This document shows positions 36,711 through 46,959 of a stretch of DNA of 64,000 nucleotides, one piece after another. The notes below the pieces were generated by a model that made no database searches, was not told the DNA's origin, and worked only from the letters and a program-made list of their open reading frames with translations. The stretch is from Alteromonas lipotrueiana (GTDB lineage Bacteria; Pseudomonadota; Gammaproteobacteria; Enterobacterales; Alteromonadaceae). The translations under genes were made by a program, and so were the position numbers. The stretch covers positions 161,765 through 225,764 of the forward strand of contig NZ_JAESDK010000003.1 of assembly GCF_019249245.1 (NCBI RefSeq), written 5' to 3'. How positions within the stretch are numbered: the first letter of the stretch is position 1; every line of letters starts with the position of its first letter.

Positions 36711-36722
36711 AGAATTGCCGGT

Positions 36723-38912
36723 TTAGAAACGAACTGAGGCAGACAATTTCAGGGTGCGGGGGTCGCTCAGTACCAGATAATTGGAGCCCGGAAAACCGCC
36801 CACTGAGGCCCAGTAGTTATTATCAAATACATTTTCGACCCGCACGCGCACGTCCACTTCAGTCTCATCAAACATAAAGCTATAGCGTGCACCTAAATCC
36901 AGTCGGTGAGAAGAGGCGACCTTATAGGTGTTGGCCACGTCAGCGTATTGTGAATCGGTGTAGATTCCCCGTGCCTCAAGCGTTAACCCGGGTATCGCAG
37001 TCACATTCCATTCTGCGTTAATATTCAGCTGCAGATCCGGTACTCCCACCACATCCAGTCCATCGAAAATCCCGTCCTGGGTGCGACTTTGCTGTGCATC
37101 AACATAGGTGATACCGCCCAGCAACCGAAGGTTCTCTGTCACCAGACCAAACACCGACAATTCAATACCACGATTTTGCTGTTCGCCATCGCTGGTGAAG
37201 CGCTCTTCTACGACCAATGAGGTTGGTTTGCTGGTCGAATAAGCGCTCAGAGTCCCGCCTATCTTGCCCCCATCATATTTGATTCCGGCTTCTACCTGGC
37301 GGCTGCGATAAGGTTCAAATACCTCTCCAGCATTGACTAAAGCCACCCCGCCAGATTGAGCCGGCGCTACATCTCCGGCTACCAGACCTTCAATATAGTT
37401 GGCATACAGGGACCATTGCTCAACTGGGCGATAAACCACTCCAACCACAGGGGTCAGCCGCGACTCATCATAACCAGATAACAAGGCCTGGGTAGTGTAG
37501 TCATAACTGTGGGTTTGAATAGTCTGAAGGCGAGCCCCCAGAGTGACCAGTAAACGGTCAGACCACAGTGACATGCTATCAGCCACTGCCACACTCTTGT
37601 TTTTATTCGACAGCGTGACGGTAGGATTTGCTAACTCACCGCCGACAAAAAAGTCTGCATCAGGTTTAGCCGCCGTCACGGGATCGTACAAATTGCCGCT
37701 AAAACCAGAGAAAGACGAAAAGGCATAGGCATTTTTCGAGTCAGCTGAAAACAAGGATGCTGACACCGCCAGCGTGTGGCGAACCGGTCCTGTAGTCAGA
37801 CGAGTACTGACTCCTGCTTCATAAGAGCGCACATTGTCTTCGCGGGTATTGTCAAAACGATACGCGGTGAACGCCCCACCTTCAAAAGCGGTTGGATTCG
37901 CCAGCACATTGGCTTCTTCACCACTTCGAAAACCCATTGCCAGCCAGGCAGAAGTTGAAGAGGTAAAGTCGTACTCGGCCCGCACTGCCCCGAATAGCTG
38001 TTCTTCGTCGGTATAGGTCCAGTCCTGGGCGAAGTTTGTTGATGCTTCAGGCGCCGCCGGTATGGCGCCCAGGGGCGTCACACTTGGCCGAGGAGCCTCA
38101 ATATGATGGTCCTGATAGCCCAAATCAGCCGATACCCGCAACGCATCTGCCTTATAATCCACACCTAACGACATGACCGAAACGCTGCGATCCTGGTTGT
38201 TCACCGCGGTTTCGCCATCTCGCTCGACCAGATTGACCCGAACGCCCGTGCTTTCTTTTTCATCACCAAACCGGCGCGATACATCGGCCGCAATATAACC
38301 GTGACCCTGGCTTTCAAAACCCGCACTGAGCCGGTTCAGCGGTGCTTCTCCAGCCCGCTTGGGGACCACATTTATTGATCCGCCCAAGCCGCTGCCACCG
38401 GGGGCTGCGCCATTTAAAAATGTGTTTGCACCTCGAAATACTTCCACCCGCTCCAGGAGTTCGGCTGCGACATACTGACGCGGCAAAATGCCATACAAAC
38501 CATTGTAGGTCATGTCATCTGAATAAACCGGAAAACCACGTACCACATAGACTTCCTGAAAGTTACCAAAGCCTCTGGCAACACGCACAACCGGGTCGTT
38601 TTGTAGCACGTCAGCGATACTTTTTGATTGCTGCTGCCGAACTAAATCTTCAGTAAAGTTGGTGGCGGTAAAGGGCGAGGCCATAAAATCTAAATTACCG
38701 AGGATCCCGGCGCGCCCGCCTCTGGCTACCTGCCCGCCAGCAAACTCATCGTTCAGCGTCACCTGCGAGCCAGTGACCTCTACCCGTTCGATATTATCGC
38801 CCGGGCCAGTAGTTGGCTGGGTGGCCTGTGGCGGCGATTGCTCTGCATAGGCATGCACAGTGAATAAGGCGCTGGCAATAGCAACAGCTGAAGCGCGGAA
38901 GCGGTAAGACAT
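36723..38912 (-). CDS. TonB-dependent siderophore receptor
   Basis: 729 residues. A signal peptide (1–23, AYA-EQS) is followed by the plug domain (ADVLQNDPVVRVARGFGNFQEVYVVRGF), then a 22-strand barrel ending LSASVRF with a C-terminal phenylalanine. The sequence RVEVFRGANTFLNGAAPGGSGLGGSINVVPKRA is the classic FhuE/FpvA-type siderophore-receptor segment. It imports a ferric siderophore with energy from TonB-ExbBD. A Fur-box-like site lies 40 bp upstream, so iron repression is expected. The siderophore is not identified. It is the first gene of a three-gene operon. Confidence 0.92.
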   Translation of the reverse strand: MSYRFRASAVAIASALFTVHAYAEQSPPQATQPTTGPGDNIERVEVTGSQVTLNDEFAGGQVARGGRAGILGNLDFMASPFTATNFTEDLVRQQQSKSIADVLQNDPVVRVARGFGNFQEVYVVRGFPVYSDDMTYNGLYGILPRQYVAAELLERVEVFRGANTFLNGAAPGGSGLGGSINVVPKRAGEAPLNRLSAGFESQGHGYIAADVSRRFGDEKESTGVRVNLVERDGETAVNNQDRSVSVMSLGVDYKADALRVSADLGYQDHHIEAPRPSVTPLGAIPAAPEASTNFAQDWTYTDEEQLFGAVRAEYDFTSSTSAWLAMGFRSGEEANVLANPTAFEGGAFTAYRFDNTREDNVRSYEAGVSTRLTTGPVRHTLAVSASLFSADSKNAYAFSSFSGFSGNLYDPVTAAKPDADFFVGGELANPTVTLSNKNKSVAVADSMSLWSDRLLVTLGARLQTIQTHSYDYTTQALLSGYDESRLTPVVGVVYRPVEQWSLYANYIEGLVAGDVAPAQSGGVALVNAGEVFEPYRSRQVEAGIKYDGGKIGGTLSAYSTSKPTSLVVEERFTSDGEQQNRGIELSVFGLVTENLRLLGGITYVDAQQSRTQDGIFDGLDVVGVPDLQLNINAEWNVTAIPGLTLEARGIYTDSQYADVANTYKVASSHRLDLGARYSFMFDETEVDVRVRVENVFDNNYWASVGGFPGSNYLVLSDPRTLKLSASVRF

Positions 38913-38950
38913 GGAAACTCCGTAAAAAACGGCTTTATAGAATGGTGCGC

Positions 38951-38969
38951 ATGATAATCATTCTTATTT
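38951..38969 (-). promoter_or_regulatory. Fur-box-like site before the siderophore receptor
   Basis: ATGATAATCATTCTTATTT matches most of GATAATGATAATCATTATC when aligned as the central hexamers, and sits about 40 bp before the receptor start codon. Position beside an iron-uptake gene supports it. Confidence 0.7.
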
Positions 38970-39180
38970 GCAAAGGCAAGGCTAACTTACGCTTATGTAT
39001 CGTCAGAAAAAACTGTGTTTAGCGGATGAGTCAGATGTAAGGCAGCCGGGGCCAGCAAGCTATGGAGGCACCGTATTGCAAACGAGACTTCGGCTGGCAG
39101 CACGGCGAAGATGCATGCGAGAAATACGATAAAGTATAGCGAATGCCCAAACTTGACAGGGTTTGTGGCAGCTATGGCTG

Positions 39181-39924
39181 CTATTTATCAGAAAACGGCA
39201 GGCGCATACTGGCCCCAACAGTAGAGAACCGTGGGTTTAGTTTCCACTTGGGACGCACCGTCGTCATCGGCCACACCCGCTTACGGGCCAAAATAACATA
39301 GACCGATGAACACCAGGGGAGATACCGACTTATCTGATCATGCCACTGGGCAGGCAGGCGTTTACGCTGATTAAAAAACAGCATCGAAAATAAAATATTA
39401 CGTTGTTCGATAATGTCGTAGCCCAAAAGCCCCAACCAGTCTTTCACCCGATGGGCAGAAAAGTACCTGGCCTCATGCAGTGCATTATCGCGTTTAATGG
39501 GCAAAAAACGGCCTAGCCCGGTCAAACTGTATGGATTAAAGCCGCTAATAATGACATAGCCACTTTGCGTAATACAGCGGTCTACCTCACGCAGTATTTG
39601 ATGAGGGTCCTGAGCAAAATCAAGCTCATTAGCCAGTAAAAAACCATCAATGCTGTTTTCAACATAGGGCAATTCTGTTGGCTTAGCCACAACATTGCCA
39701 AATGGACTTAATGCCGGCGTTTGCCCGAACTGATGGGTGACCGAACAATGCGGCAGGTCTATCTGACTGCTTAAATTCCCCAGCTTAACCATGTGGTAGC
39801 CAAAAATACGCTGACTCAGTTCACTGCTTACCGAGGCCACCGCACGTTTAACTGTATCGCCCCCGGCCAGTTCTGACCAGTCACTCGGGTATCGTGGCAC
39901 CTTGTTGTGTACCGCCGTTCTCAT
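39181..39924 (-). CDS. SAM-dependent methyltransferase (YafS-like)
   Basis: 247 residues from the ATG at 39924; the longer frame nearly reaches the divergent gloB start. It is a class I methyltransferase with a degraded first motif, DGFLLANELDFAQDPHQILREVDR (about 97–120) for motifs II/III, and YVIISGFNPYSL. It belongs to the YafS group, found next to gloB and rnhA/dnaQ in many gammaproteobacteria. Substrate unknown. Confidence 0.8.
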   Translation of the reverse strand: MRTAVHNKVPRYPSDWSELAGGDTVKRAVASVSSELSQRIFGYHMVKLGNLSSQIDLPHCSVTHQFGQTPALSPFGNVVAKPTELPYVENSIDGFLLANELDFAQDPHQILREVDRCITQSGYVIISGFNPYSLTGLGRFLPIKRDNALHEARYFSAHRVKDWLGLLGYDIIEQRNILFSMLFFNQRKRLPAQWHDQISRYLPWCSSVYVILARKRVWPMTTVRPKWKLNPRFSTVGASMRLPFSDK

Positions 39925-40011
39925 AATAGGCACATCTGATCTATCTGGTTGCAGTAGGCATATGAACTTTCTATAGTATCTTAAATCAATCAATTCTCAA
40001 GCAGGTACGCT

Positions 40012-40809
40012 ATGTCTGACGCGAAAGATAACTTGCCCGCGGGTATTAAGATTTCACCTATCCGGGCATTTACCGATAATTATATCTGGTGCATACACAA
40101 TAACCGCGAGGCAGTCATCGTTGACCCGGGCGAGGCCGAGCCGGTGCTCGACTTTTTAAAAGCTAATAATCTCACCTTAACCAGTATATTAATCACCCAT
40201 CATCATCATGATCATACCGGGGGCATTGCGAAGCTGGTATCTATGGCCCCGGATATTCCGGTTATTGGTCCTCGTGGCGGGCACATTCTAGGCATTACCC
40301 GTTCGGTAAGCCAGGGCGATACTTTTACCCTTGATACCCTTGAGTTGGCGTTTGCGGTAATGGAAGTGCCGGGTCATACGTTAGATCATATTGCGTTTTA
40401 TGGGCAGGGTGTTCTGTTTTGCGGAGACACGTTATTTAATGGCGGTTGCGGACGGCTGTTTGAAGGTGAACCAGCCCAAATGCTGCACTCGTTAAACAAG
40501 CTAACCCAGTTACCTGCCGATACGCTGGTGTATTGTGCCCACGAATATACCGCCGCAAACTTGGCATTTGCGGTAGCCGTAGAGCCAACCAATAGCGAAC
40601 TGGCAGATTACCAACAGGAAGTCGAATCTATACGACAGCAAGACCGCCCTACTGTACCCACTAAGCTTTCCAAACAAATGGCAATTAACCCCTTTTTACG
40701 GGCACATGTACCTGGTGTTCAGCAAGCTGCAGCGCAAAAAAGTGATGAACCCCTTACCGATGAGGTTGCCGTTTTCAAGGTGGTCCGTGAGTGGAAAGAT
40801 GGGTTTTAA
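40012..40809 (+). CDS. gloB: Hydroxyacylglutathione hydrolase (glyoxalase II)
   Basis: Hydrolyses S-D-lactoylglutathione to D-lactate and glutathione, the second step of methylglyoxal detoxification. 265 residues. The metallo-beta-lactamase fold binds two metals with THHHHDHTGG (about 62–71), VPGHTLDHI, FCGDTLFNGGCGRLFEG and YCAHEYT. The C-terminal domain (about 180–265) binds glutathione. It is divergent from the YafS-like gene and followed by mltD on the same strand. Confidence 0.95.
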   Translation: MSDAKDNLPAGIKISPIRAFTDNYIWCIHNNREAVIVDPGEAEPVLDFLKANNLTLTSILITHHHHDHTGGIAKLVSMAPDIPVIGPRGGHILGITRSVSQGDTFTLDTLELAFAVMEVPGHTLDHIAFYGQGVLFCGDTLFNGGCGRLFEGEPAQMLHSLNKLTQLPADTLVYCAHEYTAANLAFAVAVEPTNSELADYQQEVESIRQQDRPTVPTKLSKQMAINPFLRAHVPGVQQAAAQKSDEPLTDEVAVFKVVREWKDGF

Positions 40810-40894
40810 TGCAATTTAGCGCAACTAGCATTACAATACGTCGTTCGGGATATTTGCGTATCGGTAGTTTGTAATTATAAAAGGTTCGATTTGT

Positions 40895-42598
40895 ATGCAT
40901 CGACAGTGGTTTGTCTTTTCCTCGATAGCGTTGGCACTTTCATTAAGCGGGTGTCAGTCTCCCTCTTCTGAGCAACATGCCGATACTGTAAAGTCAGTTC
41001 AACATCAGCAGCCTGAATCCTCTGAAACCACAGAAGCGTCTGACTCATGTGAAGTAGGTAATGTTTCTGTTGAGGGTCATGACGATTGTGAAGTTGCCAA
41101 AGAAGGCGTTATTGATGTTGTGCATCCTATCGAAGATATTGATGTAGAGCTAAAAACCGATGAACCGCAGGCCGCCGAACCTGCCCCTATCGTTATTACG
41201 GACGTTTGGGACCGGATAGGCAATCAGCTTCGTTTTGAGATTCCAGATGACAGACGCGTAACGGTGCAGCGCAACTGGTATTTGAAGCACCCGGAGTATA
41301 TGGCCCGTGTAGTAGAACGAGCGCGTCCTTTTTTGTTTCATATTACCGAACAAATTGAACAGCATAATATGCCCCTTGAGCTAACCCTGCTGCCTATTGT
41401 TGAAAGCGCTTTTGACCCTTTTGCCTACTCACACGGCCGAGCTGCAGGCATGTGGCAGTTTATTCCCGGCACCGCCAAGCGCTTCGGCATTCGCCAGTCG
41501 TGGTGGTACGACGGACGCCGTGATGTTATAGCCTCAACCCAGGGAGCCCTGGACTATTTAACTTACCTGAATAAATACTTTGATGGCAACTGGTTACATG
41601 CGCTTGCCGCGTATAATAGTGGTGAGGGGCGGGTACGTCGGGCTATCCGAAAAAACAAGAAATTAGGCAAGCCCACCGATTTCTGGGCGCTGGATTTACC
41701 CCGCGAAACCCGCGCTTATGTTCCCAAACTACTGGCGCTGGCCGATATTCTTCGTAATAAGCAGACCTATGACTTTGCCTGGCCAAAAATCGATAATGTT
41801 CCTGTAGTTGAAGTGATAGATATTGCTTCGCAGGTAGATTTAGCCTTTGCCGCCGATTTGGCCGACATGGATTTAAAATCGCTGCAGGCACTAAACCCGG
41901 GCTTTAACCGGTGGGCCACCGACCCCGATGGGCCCCATCACTTAGTGCTTCCTATTGAAAAGGCCCAGGCATTCAGTCGAGATTTGGCCAGTATTGATCG
42001 CCAGGAACGTCTGAATTGGGTACGCCACAAAGTAACCCAGGGTGACAGTTTGCTTAGGCTGGCCAATAAGTATCATACCACTGCCGATATCATTAAGAGG
42101 GTGAACAACCTTGATACTAACGTAATTCGAATTGGACAGGCGATAATGGTGCCCGTTGCACTAAAAGAACTAAATGCCTATTCACTGTCACAAGACCAGC
42201 GTCTGGCCTCGCTACAAAATATTGAGCGTGCCGACCATAAACTCGTACACAAAGTGGTGCCCGGCGATACCTTCTGGGACTTAGGCCGGAAATACAAAGT
42301 CTCGACCCGCGATCTGGCAAAGTGGAATGCGATGGCGCCTAAAGATCCACTTTTGCCCGGCAGAGAGTTGGTTATCTGGACCGATAAAATCAGCAGTACA
42401 CAACGAAAAGATGCCATTATAAAAACATTAACTTATACCGTCAGACGAGGGGATTCGTTATCACGTATTGCCAATAAGTTTAACGTGAAAATAAACGACA
42501 TTAGAAAGTGGAACGAAATTCAGAAACAGCGGTACTTGCAACCGGGACAAAAACTGAAATTGTTTGTGGATGTCACCCGGCTTAAAAACATAGGGTAA
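40895..42598 (+). CDS. mltD: Membrane-bound lytic murein transglycosylase D
   Basis: Cleaves peptidoglycan with formation of 1,6-anhydromuramic acid. 567 residues. Lipobox SGCQ at about 18–21 anchors it in the outer membrane. An acidic, disordered stretch follows (about 25–105). The SLT domain (about 160–285) has LLPIVESAFDPFAYSHGRAAG with the catalytic Glu, then GMWQFIPGTAKRFGI and AAYNSGEGRV. Three LysM modules end the protein (about 376–420, 445–490, 514–560: RHKVTQGDSLLRLANKY, VHKVVPGDTFWDLGRKY, YTVRRGDSLSRIANKF). It lies between gloB and a membrane protein gene. Confidence 0.95.
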   Translation: MHRQWFVFSSIALALSLSGCQSPSSEQHADTVKSVQHQQPESSETTEASDSCEVGNVSVEGHDDCEVAKEGVIDVVHPIEDIDVELKTDEPQAAEPAPIVITDVWDRIGNQLRFEIPDDRRVTVQRNWYLKHPEYMARVVERARPFLFHITEQIEQHNMPLELTLLPIVESAFDPFAYSHGRAAGMWQFIPGTAKRFGIRQSWWYDGRRDVIASTQGALDYLTYLNKYFDGNWLHALAAYNSGEGRVRRAIRKNKKLGKPTDFWALDLPRETRAYVPKLLALADILRNKQTYDFAWPKIDNVPVVEVIDIASQVDLAFAADLADMDLKSLQALNPGFNRWATDPDGPHHLVLPIEKAQAFSRDLASIDRQERLNWVRHKVTQGDSLLRLANKYHTTADIIKRVNNLDTNVIRIGQAIMVPVALKELNAYSLSQDQRLASLQNIERADHKLVHKVVPGDTFWDLGRKYKVSTRDLAKWNAMAPKDPLLPGRELVIWTDKISSTQRKDAIIKTLTYTVRRGDSLSRIANKFNVKINDIRKWNEIQKQRYLQPGQKLKLFVDVTRLKNIG

Positions 42599-42604
42599 AT
42601 AAAT

Positions 42605-43663
42605 ATGTTCAGAATTAACCGGGAGCAACTTCGACAAAGCAATGAAACACCCTGGTTAATTCTTGACCTGGTGATGCTGGCGTTGCTGCTGGTTAATCTG
42701 ACGTGGCTGATTTTCGATGCGCTTTACGCAACCGCCTCTATGCAAAAACTTTTGGCTGAGCATGCACCGGGCGTATTTAACGCGTATATGCCGATACACA
42801 AAAACTTTTTACTTATTGATTTAGTGTTTATCGCTATATTTTTTACCGAGTTTTGTTTTCGTTGGGTAGTTTCAGTCACTAAAAAAGAACATCCACGCTG
42901 GTATTTTTTTCCATTTTTGCACTGGTACGATATTGTCGGCCTTATCCCCCTACCCGCAACCCGTTTATTCCGTTTTCTGCGTATATTCTCGATATTACAT
43001 CGATTACAAAAGCAAAATATTATTAGCTTAAAACACACACGCTTGTATCGTTTTTTCTCATTCTACTATAATGTATTTATGGAAGAGCTAAGTGATCGTA
43101 TTGTCATTAAGGTGCTTGGCGATATGCAAAAAGATCTTCGCCGGGGCGCGCCACTGGTCGATGAAATCAGCCAGCAGGTATTGACCCCACGCCAGCCTGT
43201 TATCTCGCGTTGGCTGGCCGGGGCAATGCAGCATATGGGCGAAACTCTGTCTCAACAAGACCAAAACTCAGTGATACGTCAGCATGTACAACAAAGCGTG
43301 GCTAAAGCGGTAAAGAACAACCCGCAGATGGCTAATCTTCAGTTTTTGCCAGTGGTGGGTAAATCCATCGAAAGCACTCTTGAGCAAACGATTACTGATA
43401 TTGTGACCTCGTCAATGGTGCATTTGCTGGCTGACATCAATGAGTCGCGAATTAATCAGTTTATCGATACAAATATAAAAGGTTACACCAGCACGCTGGA
43501 TGACATGGATAAAGAATTAATGCAGGTAATAGATGAGTGTTTCGAGCTGATTAAACGTCATATTGCCACCCAGCGCTGGAAAACCCAGTTAAACGAACAT
43601 GACAATACACCGGCGAAAACGTCACCGCCGCCCTCCCCTTCAAAAGCATCGACACGCCTATGA
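42605..43663 (+). CDS. Membrane protein with a voltage-sensor-like N-terminus, unknown function
   Basis: 352 residues. About three to four spans lie in the first 130 residues, ending with FRFLRIFSILHRLQKQN, an arginine-spaced helix like a channel voltage sensor. The remaining soluble region is mostly helical and polar, with no motif I can name. It starts 7 bp after mltD, so the pair are co-transcribed. An ion-channel relative or a cell-envelope accessory are possibilities. The next gene overlaps its end by 4 bp. Confidence 0.65.
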   Translation: MFRINREQLRQSNETPWLILDLVMLALLLVNLTWLIFDALYATASMQKLLAEHAPGVFNAYMPIHKNFLLIDLVFIAIFFTEFCFRWVVSVTKKEHPRWYFFPFLHWYDIVGLIPLPATRLFRFLRIFSILHRLQKQNIISLKHTRLYRFFSFYYNVFMEELSDRIVIKVLGDMQKDLRRGAPLVDEISQQVLTPRQPVISRWLAGAMQHMGETLSQQDQNSVIRQHVQQSVAKAVKNNPQMANLQFLPVVGKSIESTLEQTITDIVTSSMVHLLADINESRINQFIDTNIKGYTSTLDDMDKELMQVIDECFELIKRHIATQRWKTQLNEHDNTPAKTSPPPSPSKASTRL

Positions 43664-44145
43664 CACATTCTCTAGAGCTAAAAATTCCGCCCGCAATTGT
43701 GTTTATTGTCGCGTTGATCGCTATTTGGTTGATATCACAATTAGACTATCCCAGTATTTGGTGGGTATTGCAGTTGGCTGGGTTACTGGTTATTGCTGCG
43801 GGGGTATTGGTTATTATCGCCGCATCGCTCCAGTTTCGGCGGCATCGCACTACGTTAGACCCTCGAGTTCCCGACAAAGCAACCGCTCTGCTTACCCGCG
43901 GGATATTTGCATACAGCCGAAACCCCATTTACCTCGCATTTGTTTTAATTGCGCTAGGTTTTGCGCTTAGCCTGCAAAGTGTGGCTGCACTTATTGTGCC
44001 CCCCATACTTATATTGTATCTGCAAAGATTTCAGATACGTCCCGAAGAAAAGCATTTAGCGCATAAGTTTAAAGAGCAATACAAAAGTTACTGCCAGCGC
44101 ACCCGGCGCTGGCTGGGACACAAATTTACTGACGACGCCAGGTAG
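43660..44145 (+). CDS. Isoprenylcysteine/phospholipid methyltransferase-like membrane protein
   Basis: 161 residues with four to five hydrophobic segments. [25 protein letters not shown] (about 82–106) holds the RNP-x-Y-x-x motif of the ICMT/PEMT-like family, followed by [31 protein letters not shown], whose Pro-Glu-Glu is the other conserved element. These enzymes methylate a lipid or prenyl-cysteine using S-adenosylmethionine at the membrane. The stop is inside the end of the convergent cysS gene (20-bp overlap). Confidence 0.85.
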   Translation: MTHSLELKIPPAIVFIVALIAIWLISQLDYPSIWWVLQLAGLLVIAAGVLVIIAASLQFRRHRTTLDPRVPDKATALLTRGIFAYSRNPIYLAFVLIALGFALSLQSVAALIVPPILILYLQRFQIRPEEKHLAHKFKEQYKSYCQRTRRWLGHKFTDDAR

Positions 44146-45496
44146 TGCCTTGCGCGCTGTCTTCAAGTACCACACCTAAAGCATTCAGAGCATCCCGCGC
44201 CTCGTCCGCGGCTGGCCAGTCTTTTGCGGCTCGCGCATCATTACGCTGTTTAATCAGTGCTTCGATATGCGCAGCGTCATCGTCTTCACCCTGTAAAAAA
44301 CTTTGTGGGTTATTTTGCAATAGCCCTAAAATGCCACCCAGTTGCTTAAGTACTCCGGCCAGGCGCGCAGCTTCGGCGGTATCATCGCATTTGTTTAAAT
44401 CACGAGCCAAATCAAACAACACCGAGTAGGCCTCAGGCACATTTAAATCATCGTTCATGGCAGTTTCAAAACGTTGTAAATAACCACCATGCGCTATATC
44501 GACGTTAGTATCGGCTTCGGCCTTACGTAGTGCAGTGTAAAGACGCTCTAAGGCGGCCCGGGCCTGGGTAATGTTATCTTTTGAATAACTCAGCTGACTA
44601 CGATAATGGGCTGACATTAAAAAGAATCGCAATGTTTCTGCATCGTGTTGTTGCAGTACATCACGTAGGGTAAAGAAGTTGCCTAACGATTTTGACATTT
44701 TTTCGTTGTCTACCTGCACCATACCGGTGTGCATCCAGATATTCACGTAAGGCGTATTATAGGCGCAACAAGACTGAGCGACTTCATTTTCGTGGTGCGG
44801 AAAGGTTAAATCTGAACCGCCCCCATGAATATCAAAGTGCGCGCCCAAATGCTTATAATTCATGGCCGAACATTCAATATGCCACCCTGGTCTTCCATCG
44901 CCCCACGGCGATGACCAGAAAGGTTCATCCGGTTTCGCTGATTTCCACAGAACAAAGTCCAGAGGATCATCTTTGCCGGCAGCAACATCGACCCGCGCGC
45001 CGGCATAAAGTTGTTCCAGATTTTGTTTGCTAAGTTTACCGTAATCGTCGTACTTACTTACATCAAACAAAACATCGCCACTGCTGGCCTGATAAGCATA
45101 GCCCTTTTCAATCAACGTAGAAATAATGCTAATAATCTCTTGCATATGTTCGGTCACACGGGGCTCTATGTCCGGGGTCAACAGATTAATAGCAGCAAAG
45201 TCTTCGTGCATCATGTTAATGGTACGCTGAGTGAGCGAGTCCATGCTTTCACTGTTTTGCTGAGCCCGGGCAATTATTTTGTCATCAACATCGGTGATGT
45301 TACGCACATAGTTGACGTCAAATTGCAGGTGCCGCAAGTAACGCACTAATACATCAAACGACAGGTACGTGCGAGCGTGGCCCATATGACTTAAGTCGTA
45401 CACAGTAATTCCGCATACGTACAACCCTACTTTACCTTTTTCGAGCGGTTCAAAGCGCGCTTTTTCACGGGTGCGGGTATTGTAAAGGTGTAGCAT
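44126..45496 (-). CDS. cysS: Cysteinyl-tRNA synthetase
   Basis: 456 residues. [17 protein letters not shown] contains the first zinc cysteine and the HIGH-type motif. GWHIECSAM and the histidine-rich [10 protein letters not shown] complete the zinc site. KMSKSLGNF is the KMSKS loop (about 266–274). A helical DALR-type anticodon domain ends it. It charges tRNA-Cys in the cytoplasm. Divergent from ppiB with 180 bp between starts, an arrangement also seen in E. coli. Confidence 0.97.
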   Translation of the reverse strand: MLHLYNTRTREKARFEPLEKGKVGLYVCGITVYDLSHMGHARTYLSFDVLVRYLRHLQFDVNYVRNITDVDDKIIARAQQNSESMDSLTQRTINMMHEDFAAINLLTPDIEPRVTEHMQEIISIISTLIEKGYAYQASSGDVLFDVSKYDDYGKLSKQNLEQLYAGARVDVAAGKDDPLDFVLWKSAKPDEPFWSSPWGDGRPGWHIECSAMNYKHLGAHFDIHGGGSDLTFPHHENEVAQSCCAYNTPYVNIWMHTGMVQVDNEKMSKSLGNFFTLRDVLQQHDAETLRFFLMSAHYRSQLSYSKDNITQARAALERLYTALRKAEADTNVDIAHGGYLQRFETAMNDDLNVPEAYSVLFDLARDLNKCDDTAEAARLAGVLKQLGGILGLLQNNPQSFLQGEDDDAAHIEALIKQRNDARAAKDWPAADEARDALNALGVVLEDSAQGTTWRRQ

Positions 45497-45678
45497 TGCA
45501 GTTGTTTCCTGTGGTGTTTAAAGGTTGCAAAGTTTAGCATCGACCAACGCGTTGTCACAGTTTTAGTTGTCGTCTAAGCGCCTAAAGGCGAGTTCTGCTG
45601 CAATTTGGTTAATTTAACTTAGCGGGTAAATAGGCTATGATTGGGCTTTTGAAAATAGCCCAATGAAAGGTGATACAC

Positions 45679-46170
45679 ATGGTAACTTTGAAAACGAATT
45701 ATGGTGAGATTAAACTTGAGCTTTTTGAAGATAAAGCTCCTAAAACAGTAGAGAATTTCATTAGCTACGTAAAAGATGGCTTTTTTGATAATACTATTTT
45801 TCACCGTGTTATTGATGGCTTCATGGTTCAGGGCGGTGGTTTTACCGAAGATATGGAACAAAAAGAAACAAAAGCTGCAATTGAAAACGAAGCCAATAAT
45901 GGTGTAGCAAATGAGATTGGCACTGTGGCTATGGCGCGTACCCAAGACCCACATTCAGCGACGGCTCAGTTTTTTATCAATGTAGGTAACAACGACTTTT
46001 TAAACCATACCAGCGAGTCAGTAAACGGTTGGGGCTATTGTGCATTTGGTAAAGTTACTGAAGGCATGGACGTTGTTGATAAAATCAAAGCTGTGAAAAC
46101 CGGCAATCATGGTTTTCATCAGGACGTACCGGTAGAACCTGTTGTTATTGAGTCTGCAACAGTAAGTTAG
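45679..46170 (+). CDS. ppiB: Cytoplasmic peptidyl-prolyl cis-trans isomerase B (cyclophilin)
   Basis: 163 residues from the ATG at 45679 (AAAGG at 8 bases), matching E. coli PpiB (164). [15 protein letters not shown] is the cyclophilin core with the catalytic Arg, and [21 protein letters not shown] follows. There is no signal peptide, so the cytoplasmic paralogue. Probably followed by lpxH in the same transcript, 60 bp downstream, as in E. coli. Confidence 0.96.
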   Translation: MVTLKTNYGEIKLELFEDKAPKTVENFISYVKDGFFDNTIFHRVIDGFMVQGGGFTEDMEQKETKAAIENEANNGVANEIGTVAMARTQDPHSATAQFFINVGNNDFLNHTSESVNGWGYCAFGKVTEGMDVVDKIKAVKTGNHGFHQDVPVEPVVIESATVS

Positions 46171-46230
46171 TTTGAGATAAACCAGACGGACGCGTACAAT
46201 GCGTTCGTCTTCTATTGCCGTCGAGACTGC

Positions 46231-46959
46231 ATGCCCTTCACGTATTTTATTGCCGATCTTCATCTAAGTGCCGAGCGCACCGATATCACTCAGTGTCTTA
46301 TTGATTTTTTACAACATGAAGCGCCTCAAGCCGATGCGTTATACGTATTGGGCGATCTGTTCGAAGTCTGGATAGGCGATGATAATGTCACGCCGTTTAA
46401 TACTTATATTGCGCAGGCATTTAAATCTTTAAGTCATCAGATACCAATATACTTTATTCACGGTAACCGCGACTTTGCGATTCGCCAGCAATGGGCTGAT
46501 AAAGCGGGTATGCAGTTATTGCCTGAACAAGCCGTTATCGACTTGTATGGCACACCTACTTTAATTAGCCACGGGGACGAGCTGTGTACCTGCGATGTGG
46601 CTTATCAGAAGTTTCGTAAAAAGTCGCGAGGCTGGTGGTGGCCAAAGTTGATGCTTGCATTACCTTTGTGGTATCGACGTCGGGTTGCTGAAAACGGTCG
46701 ACGTAAAAGCAAACAAAATCAAAAAGGGTTACGCCCTGAAATTATGGATGTTACCCCTGCCGAGGTAGTTAGTGCTATGGAGAAGTTTGGCGTGCAGCGT
46801 TTAATTCACGGGCATACCCACAGACCCAACGTGCACAGCCTGATTGCTAACGGTCAGTGCGCTATTCGTATTGTATTGGGCGATTGGTACGACCAAGGGT
46901 CAGTATTGAAGGTTTGTCAGGATAACTTTGAGCTGCAAACCCGCCGATTTACCGGCTAA
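46231..46959 (+). CDS. lpxH: UDP-2,3-diacylglucosamine diphosphatase
   Basis: Makes lipid X from UDP-2,3-diacylglucosamine in lipid A synthesis. 242 residues (E. coli 240). The calcineurin-like phosphoesterase motifs are all present: FIADLHLS (7–14), LGDLFEVWIGDD, HGNRDF, SHGDELCT and HGHTHRP (about 191–197). It follows ppiB, matching the E. coli ppiB–lpxH order. The convergent neighbour's stop abuts the lpxH stop directly. Confidence 0.96.
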   Translation: MPFTYFIADLHLSAERTDITQCLIDFLQHEAPQADALYVLGDLFEVWIGDDNVTPFNTYIAQAFKSLSHQIPIYFIHGNRDFAIRQQWADKAGMQLLPEQAVIDLYGTPTLISHGDELCTCDVAYQKFRKKSRGWWWPKLMLALPLWYRRRVAENGRRKSKQNQKGLRPEIMDVTPAEVVSAMEKFGVQRLIHGHTHRPNVHSLIANGQCAIRIVLGDWYDQGSVLKVCQDNFELQTRRFTG

